Positions 53,349 to 62,056 are shown, numbered from the stretch's first letter. The stretch is DNA of 62,212 nucleotides from Rhodospirillales bacterium (GCA_009377525.1 WHTW01000027.1:1-62212), one strand, 5' to 3'. Notes: generated by a model not told the origin, from the sequence alone. Made by a program: numbers and translations.

Positions 53349-54847
53349 ACGTGCCCGTGACGCCGGCAGAAATCGCCGCGATCCGCCGGCGCTATCTCCT
53401 GATGGCGACGTCGGTTCTTCCTCTCGATATCGCCTTCACGCTCGTCTTCATCGTGATGAGCGGAGCCTGGAGTTTCGCGCCGCGCTCGCTCGGCGCCTCG
53501 TTGGTCCTTCTGGGCGGGGTGAACTATCTTCTCGCGCGCCGGCTGTTCGCGCCGATCGACCGCTATCTCAAGGGCGAGGCGCGTTTCGAGGACACGCAGC
53601 GTCGCCTCACCCAGCTGCCGATCCTGACGGCGCAGCGCGTCGGCGTCCTGGTCCTCGTGCTGACCATCTTCCGGCTGACCGCCACCTACGTCCTGACGGA
53701 TCCTGCCATGAGCGGCGTGCCGCAGCCAACGGTCACCCAGGTCATCTCTCTCTGCATCATTTTCCCGGTCTTCTTTTTCACCTATACCTATTTCGTCATC
53801 AGCGATTACCTTGCCGGGCTCTGCACCTTCATCTTCGACCGCTTCGGCGACAATCTCGGACTCTTCTTCGGCAGCTACAACGTCAAGCTTATCGTCGCGT
53901 TGCTGGTGATTTCGGTCGCCCCGATCGCAGCAATCGTCGCCGCACTGTTCTCCTATGAAGGCGATCGGCTCAAGGGCGAGGTCGCCAACGTCGTCGTCGT
54001 CACCATCATGGCCGTGGCGATTTCGGCCTATTTCGTCACCCGCTCGCTGCTGGGACCGCTCCGCAACCTGTCGCAGGCCATGGGTAAGGTCGCCGAGGGC
54101 GATCTCACTCAGCGCGTGCCGGTCACCTCCAACGACGAGGTCGGCGAGCTGACCGGCCAGTTCAACAACATGGTCGGCGGCCTGCGCGAGCGCGAGCGCT
54201 TCCGCGAGACCTTCGGTCGTTATGTCGACGAAAGCGTGGCCGCCACCATCCTCCAGCACGAAGGCGAAGGCGTGCTGGCCGGCGAGACGCGCGAGGCCAC
54301 CGTCCTGTTCACCGACATTGCGGGCTTCACCACCATCGCCGAGCACCTCGCACCAGATCACCTCGTGGCGGCGCTTAACGAATATCTCGAGACCGTGCTG
54401 GAGCCGATCCGCGCCCATGGCGGCGTGGTCAACACCTTCATCGGCGACGGCCTGTTCGCCTCCTTCAACATGCCGCTCGCTTGCGAGAACCACGCCTGCG
54501 CCGCGGTGCGCGCCGCCATCGACATCCAGCGCGCCGTCGGCGAGCGCACCTTCGGCGACATGGGCGCAGCCTTCGCCACTCGCATCGGCATCAGCACGGG
54601 TCACGTGATCGGCGGCTCGGTCGGCGCCGGCCGACGCCTGACCTTCACCTTGCTGGGCGACACGGTCAATCTCGCGGCGCGTCTGGAGCAGTTGAACAAG
54701 GACTACGGTACGCGCATTCTCGTCTCCAACAGCACGCGCGAGGCCTGCGGCGACCAATTCGTCTTCGGCAACCTGGGCAGCGTTGCGGTGCGCGGCCGCA
54801 GCGATGCCGCTATCGTCTTCAGCGTCGACCCCCACGGCCAAGGATAG
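53345..54847 (+). CDS. Membrane class III adenylate/guanylate cyclase, second copy
   Basis: A 500-residue paralogue of the preceding protein with the same layout: membrane spans, HAMP (PLRNLSQAMGKVAEGDLTQRVPVTSNDEVGE) and cyclase domain (VLFTDIAGFT, NTFIGDGLF, LLGDTVNLAARLE). The purine-selecting Lys position is Thr. Its ATG overlaps the upstream stop (ATGA), so both are made together and might form heterodimers. An acyl-CoA dehydrogenase gene follows after five bases. Confidence 0.9.
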   Translation: MNVPVTPAEIAAIRRRYLLMATSVLPLDIAFTLVFIVMSGAWSFAPRSLGASLVLLGGVNYLLARRLFAPIDRYLKGEARFEDTQRRLTQLPILTAQRVGVLVLVLTIFRLTATYVLTDPAMSGVPQPTVTQVISLCIIFPVFFFTYTYFVISDYLAGLCTFIFDRFGDNLGLFFGSYNVKLIVALLVISVAPIAAIVAALFSYEGDRLKGEVANVVVVTIMAVAISAYFVTRSLLGPLRNLSQAMGKVAEGDLTQRVPVTSNDEVGELTGQFNNMVGGLRERERFRETFGRYVDESVAATILQHEGEGVLAGETREATVLFTDIAGFTTIAEHLAPDHLVAALNEYLETVLEPIRAHGGVVNTFIGDGLFASFNMPLACENHACAAVRAAIDIQRAVGERTFGDMGAAFATRIGISTGHVIGGSVGAGRRLTFTLLGDTVNLAARLEQLNKDYGTRILVSNSTREACGDQFVFGNLGSVAVRGRSDAAIVFSVDPHGQG

Positions 54848-54852
54848 GATTC

Positions 54853-56046
54853 ATGAACGCGTCCGGATTGTCGTCTGAACAGATCAAGCTGCAGGCGCGC
54901 GCCCGCGAGCTCGCGGCGGGACCAGTGGCGAAGCGCGCGGCCGAGGTCGACCGCACCGAGCAGTATCCCTGGGACAACGTCGAGCTCCTTAAGGACGCCA
55001 AGCTGCTCGGCATGACCATCCCGCAGCAGTATGGCGGCCAGGGCAGGAACTGGCTCGACGCCGTGCTCGTCATCGAGGCGCTGTCGTCGGCCTGCTCGGT
55101 CACCGGCCGCATCGCCGTCGAGACCAACATGGGCGCGATCAGCGCGGTGATGGCCTACGGCTCGGACGAGCAGAAGAAGCTCGCGGCCGACATGGTGCTC
55201 GGCGGTGACAAGCCCGCCATCTGCATCACCGAGCCCGAGGCCGGATCCGACGCCAACGGCATGACCACGCGCGCCGACAGGAAGGGCAACCGCTATGTCG
55301 TGAACGGCCGCAAGCACTGGATCACCGGCGGCGGCGTCTCGCGGCTCCACCTGATCTTCGCCAAGGTCTACGACGAGAAGGGCAACGAGGAAGGCATCGG
55401 TGGCTTCTTGGCGATTCGCGGCGAAACCGCGGGGCTGAAAATAACCAAGCGTGAGCCGACCATGGGGCTGCGCGGCATCCCCGAGGCGGTGATCGACTTC
55501 GAGGACATGGAGCTGCCACCCTCGGCGCTGGTGATCCCGCCGCGCGGCCTGAAGAAGGGCTTCGCCGACCTGATGAACGCCTACAACAGCCAGCGCGTCG
55601 GCGCGGCCACGGTGGCGCTGGGCATTGCCGAGGGTGCCTATCAGCTGGCGCTCGACTGGTCGGAGAAGCGCCGTCAGTTCGGCCGGCCGATCAACGAGTT
55701 CCAGGGCCTGCAATGGAAGCTCGCCGACATGTCGATCAAGCTGCGCGCGGCGCAGGCGCTGGTCTACGACGCCGCCCGCTCGGGCGAAGGCGGATTCCCC
55801 GACATGCTGCTGGCGGCACAAGCCAAGGTCTTCACCTCGGAGAGCGCCATCCAGGTGGTCAACGACGCCCTGCAGTTCTTCGGTGCGCGCGGCTACTCGC
55901 GCGAGCTGCCGCTGGAGCGCATGGCACGTGACGTGCGCATGTTCACCATCGGCGGCGGCACGGCGGAGGTTCTGCGCAACGTCGTGGCCGGCGCGCTCCT
56001 GAAGAAGAAGCTGCCGCAGACGAGGGATGGCTGGGGCAGGTCATAG
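54853..56046 (+). CDS. Acyl-CoA dehydrogenase family protein
   Basis: A 397-residue flavoprotein with ICITEPEAGSDANGMTTRADR, the RKHWITGGGVS substrate region, EKRRQFGRPINEFQGLQWKLADM and the C-terminal RDVRMFTIGGGTAEVLRN. The usual MCAD-type catalytic Glu (YEGT) is Gly (GGGT), and the alternative IVD-type Glu in the NSQRVGAA helix is Gln. Either the base lies elsewhere or the reaction differs. The gene follows the second cyclase by five bases and is probably co-transcribed. Confidence 0.88.
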   Translation: MNASGLSSEQIKLQARARELAAGPVAKRAAEVDRTEQYPWDNVELLKDAKLLGMTIPQQYGGQGRNWLDAVLVIEALSSACSVTGRIAVETNMGAISAVMAYGSDEQKKLAADMVLGGDKPAICITEPEAGSDANGMTTRADRKGNRYVVNGRKHWITGGGVSRLHLIFAKVYDEKGNEEGIGGFLAIRGETAGLKITKREPTMGLRGIPEAVIDFEDMELPPSALVIPPRGLKKGFADLMNAYNSQRVGAATVALGIAEGAYQLALDWSEKRRQFGRPINEFQGLQWKLADMSIKLRAAQALVYDAARSGEGGFPDMLLAAQAKVFTSESAIQVVNDALQFFGARGYSRELPLERMARDVRMFTIGGGTAEVLRNVVAGALLKKKLPQTRDGWGRS

Positions 56047-56048
56047 CG

Positions 56049-56175
56049 GGAGCGCGGACCTCCAGGTCCGCTCATAGTCTTCTGGACCGCGCGCGTCCCG
56101 CGCGCCTCATGAGCGCGCCAGAGGCGCGCGGTCCGGAAGAGCATGAGCATGAGCGGACCTGGAGGTCCGCGCTCC
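56049..56175 (+). repeat. Nested family C palindromes
   Basis: Outer perfect 27-base arms (56049-56075 and 56149-56175, starting GGAGCGCGGACCTCC) enclose an inner hairpin with GGACCGCGCGC and GCGCGCGGTCC. It fills the gap between the convergent dehydrogenase and the minus-strand operon. Confidence 0.85.
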
Positions 56176-56176
56176 T

Positions 56177-56839
56177 TCATCGTCCGAACTTGTTCCAGGC
56201 GCCGGTGGTTGAGCGCATCAGGACGAACTCCTTGCCCTTCTTGCCGCCGCCGTCGCGCGGCGTGCAGGTGACCGAGATCCACGACTGGTGATCCCAGCGC
56301 GCTGAGCAACTTTCGGCATCGCAGGGCAGCTCGAATTCGGCCTCCGTGGCCAGCTCCGCGCCATCCAACGCGTGGATGACGAGCGTGGCGCGTGGCGGCT
56401 GCAGCGAGCAGCCGATGCTCAGAAACTTCGACTTCTCCGACGTCCAGACCGGCGCGCCATAGACGGTGTACAGGCGCCCGGTCGGCATCATCACCAGGAC
56501 ATAGGAGAAATCGTCGTGCGAGGACTTGCGCACGACGTAGAAACGGCCGGCCTGGTCGTAGCGCTCGTAGAGGAAGTGGTAGCCGTCGTCGCCGTAGGGG
56601 CAGTCGACCAGCTCGATCGACTTGCCGCCGTCGAGCGCCAGCCACAGGCGATCGCTTTGCCGCGACACCAACTCACCATTACTCTTGAAGCGCTGCGCTT
56701 CCTGTGGCCATTCGGCGAGGGTGTCGTTCTCGTAGTAGGGATCGATCGGGCGACCGTCCGGCGCGCAGCTCGTCTGGGCGCCCGCCGTAGTCGCCAGCAG
56801 GCTGCCAACGATCGCCAACAATAACCCGAGGGTGCGCAT
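56177..56839 (-). CDS. Exported protein of unknown function
   Basis: A 220-residue secreted protein with signal peptide (RTLGLLLAIVGSLLATTAGAQ). The mature part has five cysteines (for example SCAPDGRP, VDCPYGDDGYHF, LPCDAESCSARW) that could form disulfides. I recognise no family. The ATG overlaps the stop of the Rrf2 gene (TGATG), so it is translated as part of the GNAT-Rrf2 operon. Confidence 0.75.
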   Translation of the reverse strand: MRTLGLLLAIVGSLLATTAGAQTSCAPDGRPIDPYYENDTLAEWPQEAQRFKSNGELVSRQSDRLWLALDGGKSIELVDCPYGDDGYHFLYERYDQAGRFYVVRKSSHDDFSYVLVMMPTGRLYTVYGAPVWTSEKSKFLSIGCSLQPPRATLVIHALDGAELATEAEFELPCDAESCSARWDHQSWISVTCTPRDGGGKKGKEFVLMRSTTGAWNKFGR

Positions 56840-57234
56840 CACCGCCTCGGCTTGAGCATGGTCTCCAGGCTGATCGACCGCAAGGTCGCCTCGGCGATCT
56901 CGTCGACTTCCAGGAGCACGCGCTGCAGGGCGGTGCCGATGTCGGTGTCCTCGCCCGGCTCCTTGGCGCGCTGGCCCGGCGCCGGCTCGAACAGGGCGAC
57001 GATGTCCATGAGCGTGGTGCGCCGACGGTTGCCGGTGAAGCGATAGCCGCCCGCCGCGCCCCGGCCGCCGCGCACCAGCCCGGCGCCCGAGAGCGTGCGC
57101 AGCACCTTGGCGAGGTGATGGCTCGACACGCCGAAGCGCTCGGCGAGGTCGGCGGCCGACAGCGTGCGCTCAGGCTCGCGCGCCAGCTCGAGCACGGCAT
57201 AGAGGCCAAGCCTCGTGCCGGTTTGCAGCTTCAT
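56839..57234 (-). CDS. Rrf2-family transcriptional regulator without cluster cysteines
   Basis: A 131-residue regulator with the winged helix of the Rrf2 family (RLGLYAVLELAREPERTLSAADLAERFGVSSHHLAKVLRTLSGAGLV, then GAAGGYRF). The three cysteines that hold an iron-sulfur cluster in IscR, NsrR and RsrR are absent. It therefore must sense something else, perhaps a small molecule or thiol-free signal. It sits between GNAT and exported-protein genes and faces the box genes, so it is the candidate regulator of this locus. Confidence 0.88.
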   Translation of the reverse strand: MKLQTGTRLGLYAVLELAREPERTLSAADLAERFGVSSHHLAKVLRTLSGAGLVRGGRGAAGGYRFTGNRRRTTLMDIVALFEPAPGQRAKEPGEDTDIGTALQRVLLEVDEIAEATLRSISLETMLKPRR

Positions 57235-57650
57235 GCGACGTCCATGTCGAGCTGCAGCGAGGGGCCCGCCACCATGCCCTGGGCACGGAAGAAGGCGAGG
57301 ATCAGATGGTCCTTGCGATCGACCAGGGTGCGCACGCGCGTGACGCCCTTGGCCTTGAAGCGCGCCACCAGGGCGTCGAACAGGGCGCTGCCGACGCCGC
57401 GCTGGCGCTGCCTGGGCTCGATCTGGATGGCGAACACCCAGCCGGCCGCCGGCTGGCCGAACTCCCAGGCGCGGATCTCGCCCGCGATGAAGCCCAACAG
57501 CGTGCCCGAGTCGGTCTCGGCCACCAGGAAATGGCGGTCGGGGGCCAGCATGTCGCGCCAGTAGTCCGGCTTGTCCACCCCGGTCAGCCGCGCGTCCAGC
57601 GCCGAAATTGCAGGAAGATCAGAGGCTTGAGTAGGACGGATCGCGACCAT
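57231..57650 (-). CDS. GNAT-family N-acetyltransferase
   Basis: A 139-residue acetyltransferase: IRPTQASDLPAISALDARL start, acetyl-CoA loop RQRQRGVGSALFDAL and a final strand. It starts the minus-strand operon with Rrf2 and the exported protein (4-base overlap). In benzoyl-CoA loci such enzymes have no established role, so the substrate is unknown. Confidence 0.88.
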   Translation of the reverse strand: MVAIRPTQASDLPAISALDARLTGVDKPDYWRDMLAPDRHFLVAETDSGTLLGFIAGEIRAWEFGQPAAGWVFAIQIEPRQRQRGVGSALFDALVARFKAKGVTRVRTLVDRKDHLILAFFRAQGMVAGPSLQLDMDVA

Positions 57651-57683
57651 ATCTGGGGAGAGAATGCGCTTGCCGTGGAGAAA

Positions 57684-57720
57684 GTAAATAGGTATTTCAG
57701 TACCGAATTACGTAAATAGG
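57684..57720 (+). promoter_or_regulatory. Operator-like palindrome and direct repeats before boxC
   Basis: A 20-base near-palindrome at 57692-57711 (GTATTTCAGTACCGAATTAC) has eight of ten positions symmetric in each half. It is flanked by direct repeats GTAAATAGG at 57684-57692 and 57712-57720. The patch is AT-rich in a GC-rich genome and lies in the divergent gap between the Rrf2 operon and boxC, so it is a strong candidate binding site for the Rrf2 protein. Confidence 0.6.
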
Positions 57721-57729
57721 GAATGCCCC

Positions 57730-59403
57730 ATGGGAACTTCGACGTCCGAGACGCCCATCGACTTCCGCACCGCGCCCGACCGCTACCGCCACTGGAAGCT
57801 CGGCACCGAGAACGGCGTGGCCTACCTCACCATGGACGTGAACGAGGATGGCGGGCTGCGGCCCGGCTACAAGCTGAAGCTCAATTCCTACGATCTCGGC
57901 GTCGACATCGAGCTGGCGGATGCCGTGCAGCGCCTGCGCTTCGAGCATCCCGAGGTCGGCGCCGTGGTCATCCGCTCGCAGCGCGACCGCATCTTCTGCT
58001 CGGGCGCCAACATCAACATGCTTGGCCTTTCGAGCCACGACCACAAGGTGAACTTCTGCAAGTTCACCAACGAGACGCGGCTCGCCATCGAGGACGCCAG
58101 CGAGCATTCGGACCAGACCTACATCTGCTCGATCAACGGCATCGCCGCCGGCGGCGGCTACGAGCTGGCGCTGGCCTGCGATCAGATCCTGCTGGCCGAC
58201 GACGGCTCGAGCGCGGTGTCGCTGCCCGAGCTGCCGCTGCTCGCCGTGCTGCCCGGCACCGGCGGCCTGACGCGCCTGGTCGACAAGCGCCTGGTGCGGC
58301 GCGATCATGCCGACTTCTTCTGCACCACCGCCGAGGGCGTGCGCGGCAAGCGGGCGCGCGACTGGCGCCTGGTCGACAAGCTGATCCCGCCCAGCAAGCT
58401 TTCAGACGAAACTGGAAAGATCGCCGAGGAGGTCGCCGCGCGATCGAGCCGGCCCAAGGGCGCCAAGGGCATCGCCCTGCCCGCGGTCGAGCGCACGATC
58501 GACGGCGACACGGTCCGCTACGCCTATCTCACCATCGAGATCGACCGCGAGCGCCGCGCCGCGAAGTTCCGCGTAAAAGGTCCGGCCGCCGCGCCGCCGG
58601 CCGATGCCGCAGCCGTCCACGCGCAAGGCGCCGCCTTCTGGCCGCTCGCGCTGGCGCGCGAGCTCGATGACGCCATGATGCATCTGCGGCTCAACGAGAC
58701 CGAGATCGGCACCTGGGTCCTGCTGAGCCAGGGCGAAGCCGACTTGGTCGAGGCCCATGACGCGTTGCTGGCCAAGGAGTCGTCGAACTGGCTGGTGCGC
58801 GAGATCGTGCTCTACTGGAAGCGCACCCTGAAGCGGCTCGACGTCAGCTCGCGCAGCCTGATCGCCCTGGTCGAGCCGGGCTCATGCTTCACCGGCACGC
58901 TGCTCGAGATCGTGCTGGCGGCCGACCGCTCCTACATGCTGGACGGCATGTTCGAAGGCTCCAACCTGCCGGCCGCCACGCTGCGGCTGACGGCGATGAA
59001 CTTCGGCCCCTACCCCATGGGCAACGGCCTCACGCGGCTTGGAACGCGCTTCCTCGCCAAGCCGAGCCGCGTCAACGAGCTCAAGGAGGAGATCGGCGAA
59101 GCGCTCGATGCCGAGACGGCCGACGAGCTCGGCCTGGTCACCTTCACCCCCGACGACATCGACTGGGAGGACGAGGTGCGGCTGGTCCTCGAAGAGCGCG
59201 CCGGCTTCTCGCCCGACGGCCTCATAGGCATGGAAGCCAACCTGCGCTTCGCCGGACCGGAGACCATGGAGACCAAGATCTTCGCCCGCCTGTCGGCCTG
59301 GCAGAACTGGATCTTTCAGCGGCCCAACGCGACCGGCCCCGAGGGCGCGCTGAAACTCTACGGCACGGGCAAGCAATCCAAGTACGACCGCAAGCGGGCA
59401 TAG
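57730..59403 (+). CDS. boxC: 2,3-epoxybenzoyl-CoA dihydrolase (BoxC, benzoyl-CoA-dihydrodiol lyase)
   Basis: The 557-residue length and two crotonase-like halves are those of BoxC. The first half has CSGANINMLGLSSHDHKVNFCKF and GIAAGGGYELALACDQILLAD; the second has PGSCFTGTLLEIVLAADRSYML. The enzyme opens the epoxidised ring of 2,3-epoxybenzoyl-CoA, giving an open-chain aldehyde and formate. It belongs to the aerobic benzoyl-CoA (box) pathway. boxB follows after 26 bases. Confidence 0.93.
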   Translation: MGTSTSETPIDFRTAPDRYRHWKLGTENGVAYLTMDVNEDGGLRPGYKLKLNSYDLGVDIELADAVQRLRFEHPEVGAVVIRSQRDRIFCSGANINMLGLSSHDHKVNFCKFTNETRLAIEDASEHSDQTYICSINGIAAGGGYELALACDQILLADDGSSAVSLPELPLLAVLPGTGGLTRLVDKRLVRRDHADFFCTTAEGVRGKRARDWRLVDKLIPPSKLSDETGKIAEEVAARSSRPKGAKGIALPAVERTIDGDTVRYAYLTIEIDRERRAAKFRVKGPAAAPPADAAAVHAQGAAFWPLALARELDDAMMHLRLNETEIGTWVLLSQGEADLVEAHDALLAKESSNWLVREIVLYWKRTLKRLDVSSRSLIALVEPGSCFTGTLLEIVLAADRSYMLDGMFEGSNLPAATLRLTAMNFGPYPMGNGLTRLGTRFLAKPSRVNELKEEIGEALDAETADELGLVTFTPDDIDWEDEVRLVLEERAGFSPDGLIGMEANLRFAGPETMETKIFARLSAWQNWIFQRPNATGPEGALKLYGTGKQSKYDRKRA

Positions 59404-59429
59404 CCCAACGGGCGTAAAAGGAGCAGGAC

Positions 59430-60848
59430 ATGTCCATCGACTATACCCAGCGCATCCCCAACAACGTCGACCTGTCGAGCGACCGGCGCCTGCAGCGCGC
59501 GCTGGAGAACTGGCAGCCGCGCTTCCTCGACTGGTGGAAGGACATGGGGCCGGACGGCACGCTCAACTTCGACGTCTACCTGCGCACCGCCATCTCGGCC
59601 GAGGCCAATGGCTGGGCCAACTTCGGCTACGTGAAGATGCCGGACTATCGCTGGGGCATCTTCCTCGGGGGCCAAGATCCCAACCGCGTGATCGCCTACG
59701 GCGACAACAAGGGCAAGCCGGTGTGGCAGGAGGTTCCCGGCGAGCTGCGCTCGACGCTGCGCCGCCTGATCGTGACCCAGGGCGACACCGAGCCTGCCAG
59801 CGTCGAGCAGCAGCGACTGCTCGGCAAGACGGCGCCCTCGCTCTATGACCTGCGCAACCTCTTCCAGATCAATTGCGAGGAAGGCCGGCATCTGTGGGCC
59901 ATGGTCTACCTGCTGCACGCCTATTTCGGCCGCGACGGCCGCGAGGAGGCGGAGATGCTGCTGGAGCGCCACTCCGGCGACCCCGACAAGCCGCGCATCC
60001 TCGGCGCCTTCAACGAGAAGACGCCGGATTGGCTCTCCTTCTTCATGTTCACCTACTTCACCGACCGCGACGGCAAGTACCAGCTCGCGTCGCTCGCCGA
60101 ATCGGGCTTCGACCCGCTGTCGCGCTCCTGCCGGTTCATGCTGATCGAGGAAGCGCACCACATGTTCGTGGGCGAATCCGGCGTGCAGCGCATCGTCCAG
60201 CGCACCTGCGATCTCATGAAGGAGCACAAGACCGACGACATGCGCAGCCTGGGCGCGATCGACCTGGCGACGATCCAGAAGTACCTCAACTTCCACTTCT
60301 CGGTGTCGCTCGACCTGTTCGGCCAGGAGGCCTCCACCAACGCCGCCAACTACTACACGATGGGCGTCAAGGGCCGTTACCTCGAGACGCGCATCGACGA
60401 CGACCACGTGCTCACCGATTCGACCTTCGCCATGGACACGGCCGAGAACGGCCGCATCGTGCGCAAGACCGTGCCGGCCCTGTCGGCGCTGAACGAGCGC
60501 CTGCGCAACGACTACATCGAGGACTGCGCCAGGGGTCTGCTGCGCTGGAACCGGGCGATCGAGCAGGCCGGCATCGCCTTCGAGCTGAAGCTGCCGCACC
60601 GCGCCTTCAACCGCCGCATCGGCGCCTTCGCCGAGCTCAACGTCTCGCCCGACGGCAAGGTGATGAGCGAGGCCGAGTGGAAGGCGGGCGAGCACAAGTG
60701 GCTGCCGACGGCCGAGGATCGCGCGTACGTGACGTCGCTGATGGGCCCGGCGATGGTCGAACCTGGAAAGTTCGCCAACTGGATCGCCCCGCCGCAGCGC
60801 GGCATCAACAACCAGCCGGCCAACTTCGAGTACGTCAGGTTCAACTAG
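59430..60848 (+). CDS. boxB: Benzoyl-CoA 2,3-epoxidase oxygenase subunit (BoxB)
   Basis: A 472-residue diiron oxygenase, the usual BoxB length. Diiron ligand motifs are visible: NCEEGRHLWAMVYLL and EEAHHMFVGESG, both ExxH types. It epoxidises the aromatic ring of benzoyl-CoA using O2 and electrons from BoxA. boxA and benzoate-CoA ligase are not in the window. A GTAAAAGGAGCAGG site precedes the start. Confidence 0.94.
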   Translation: MSIDYTQRIPNNVDLSSDRRLQRALENWQPRFLDWWKDMGPDGTLNFDVYLRTAISAEANGWANFGYVKMPDYRWGIFLGGQDPNRVIAYGDNKGKPVWQEVPGELRSTLRRLIVTQGDTEPASVEQQRLLGKTAPSLYDLRNLFQINCEEGRHLWAMVYLLHAYFGRDGREEAEMLLERHSGDPDKPRILGAFNEKTPDWLSFFMFTYFTDRDGKYQLASLAESGFDPLSRSCRFMLIEEAHHMFVGESGVQRIVQRTCDLMKEHKTDDMRSLGAIDLATIQKYLNFHFSVSLDLFGQEASTNAANYYTMGVKGRYLETRIDDDHVLTDSTFAMDTAENGRIVRKTVPALSALNERLRNDYIEDCARGLLRWNRAIEQAGIAFELKLPHRAFNRRIGAFAELNVSPDGKVMSEAEWKAGEHKWLPTAEDRAYVTSLMGPAMVEPGKFANWIAPPQRGINNQPANFEYVRFN

Positions 60849-60864
60849 GGTCCCTCCTTCCGGT

Positions 60865-60958
60865 CACTTGGACTGCTCTAAGACCGGCCGTTCACCCTCG
60901 ATCGTGGTGCGATGCATTTCGCGCTGCTGGCCGTCGGCGTGGGCGCGGTGCGGTAGAC
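60865..60958 (-). pseudogene. 3' stump of a second TauD-type dioxygenase gene
   Basis: On the minus strand about 28 codons read LPHRAHADGQQREMHRTTIEGERPVLEQSK and then stop. The part from DGQ to ERPV matches the C-terminus of the dioxygenase gene at 61123-61980 almost exactly, at DNA level too, but in opposite orientation. Upstream of it the homology ends in AT-rich promoter sequence. It is the remains of an inverted duplicate. Confidence 0.75.
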
Positions 60959-60994
60959 GGTGTGGCCAATAGGCATCATCATGCTTTCATGATT

Positions 60995-61009
60995 TGATCA
61001 AAACGATCA
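60995..61009 (+). promoter_or_regulatory. Small palindrome upstream of the dioxygenase gene
   Basis: TGATC-AAAAC-GATCA lies in an AT-rich patch about 115 bases before the dioxygenase start. It could be an operator; no regulator gene is adjacent. Confidence 0.3.
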
Positions 61010-61122
61010 TCCTCAATTCACTCTATCATGACCAAAAGCGCCAGAGGATTGAGAGTGTGATTTGGCGCGCTGCCTCGCTCAGCCGAATCCGCCTCTGCTC
61101 CTCTCGCAAGGAGATGGAAGCG

Positions 61123-61980
61123 ATGGGTCACAACAGCATCGAGGTGCGGAAGATTGCGGGTGCCTTGGGCGCCGAGGTGACCGGGGTCGATCTATCGCAG
61201 CCGCTGGACGACGACACCTACGCGGCGGTGCGTGGCGCGTTCGTCGAACATGGCGTGATCTTCTTCCGCGACCAGGTACTGACGCCGGAGACGCACAAGC
61301 GGCTCAGCCGCTGTTTCGGCCCGTTCGGCGAGACGCCGTTCGTCAAGACCATGCCGGGGCACCCCGAGATCATCGCCGTCATCAAGGAAGCAAGCGACGT
61401 CAAGACGCACAATTTCGGTGGTGGCTGGCACTCCGATTTCAGCTTCCTGGAGCGGCCGCCCCTCGGCTCGCTGCTCTACGCCCGCGATGTGCCACCCTAT
61501 GGGGGCGACACGCTGTGGGCCAGCATGTACCTGGCCTACGAGGAGCTGTCCGACGGGCTGAAGCAGAGCCTGGAAGGCCTGAAGGCGGTACATAGCGGCC
61601 GGCGCTCCTACGGCACGCAAGGGCTGTTCGCCAGCGGCGGCGGCGTCAAAGCAATGACGGTGGTGCCGAGCGAAGCGGGTGATGCCGAGATCCTGCACCC
61701 GGTGGTGCGTACCCATCCGGAGAGCGGCCGCAAGGCGCTCTACATCAACGGCGTGTACACCATCCGCTTCGAAGGCTGGACCGAGGCGGAGTCGAAGCCG
61801 CTGCTCGACTACCTGCAGGCGCATGCGACACGGCCGGAATTCACTTGCCGTTTCCGCTGGAGCAAGGGTGCGCTGGCGATGTGGGACAACCGCTGCACCC
61901 AGCACAACGCCATCAACGACTACGACGGCCAGCGGCGTGAAATGCATCGCACTACGATCGAGGGTGAACGGCCGGTCTAG
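61123..61980 (+). CDS. TauD/TfdA-family 2-oxoglutarate-dependent dioxygenase
   Basis: The 285-residue enzyme has GALGAEVTGVDLSQPLDD at the start, the iron-ligand motif HSD in GGWHSDFSF, the VHSGRRSYG stretch, and the second His plus Arg in CTQHNAINDYDGQRREMHRTTI. All facial-triad residues are present. It hydroxylates a small substrate such as a sulfonate, aryloxyacid or similar; the substrate is not known. AAGGAG lies nine bases before this ATG, which decides against the longer frame. Confidence 0.92.
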   Translation: MGHNSIEVRKIAGALGAEVTGVDLSQPLDDDTYAAVRGAFVEHGVIFFRDQVLTPETHKRLSRCFGPFGETPFVKTMPGHPEIIAVIKEASDVKTHNFGGGWHSDFSFLERPPLGSLLYARDVPPYGGDTLWASMYLAYEELSDGLKQSLEGLKAVHSGRRSYGTQGLFASGGGVKAMTVVPSEAGDAEILHPVVRTHPESGRKALYINGVYTIRFEGWTEAESKPLLDYLQAHATRPEFTCRFRWSKGALAMWDNRCTQHNAINDYDGQRREMHRTTIEGERPV

Positions 61981-62034
61981 AACGAAGGGTGGGTGATCCG
62001 ACGCCAAGGACAGGCTCAGTGGAGTATGCTGCGC

Positions 62035-62056
62035 CCCAAGCATGCCCATGCTTGGG
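62035..62056 (+). terminator. Perfect short hairpin between convergent genes
   Basis: Arms CCCAAGCATG and CATGCTTGGG are separated by two bases, between the dioxygenase gene and the minus-strand gene at the window edge. There is no T tract, so terminator function is a guess from position. Confidence 0.45.
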
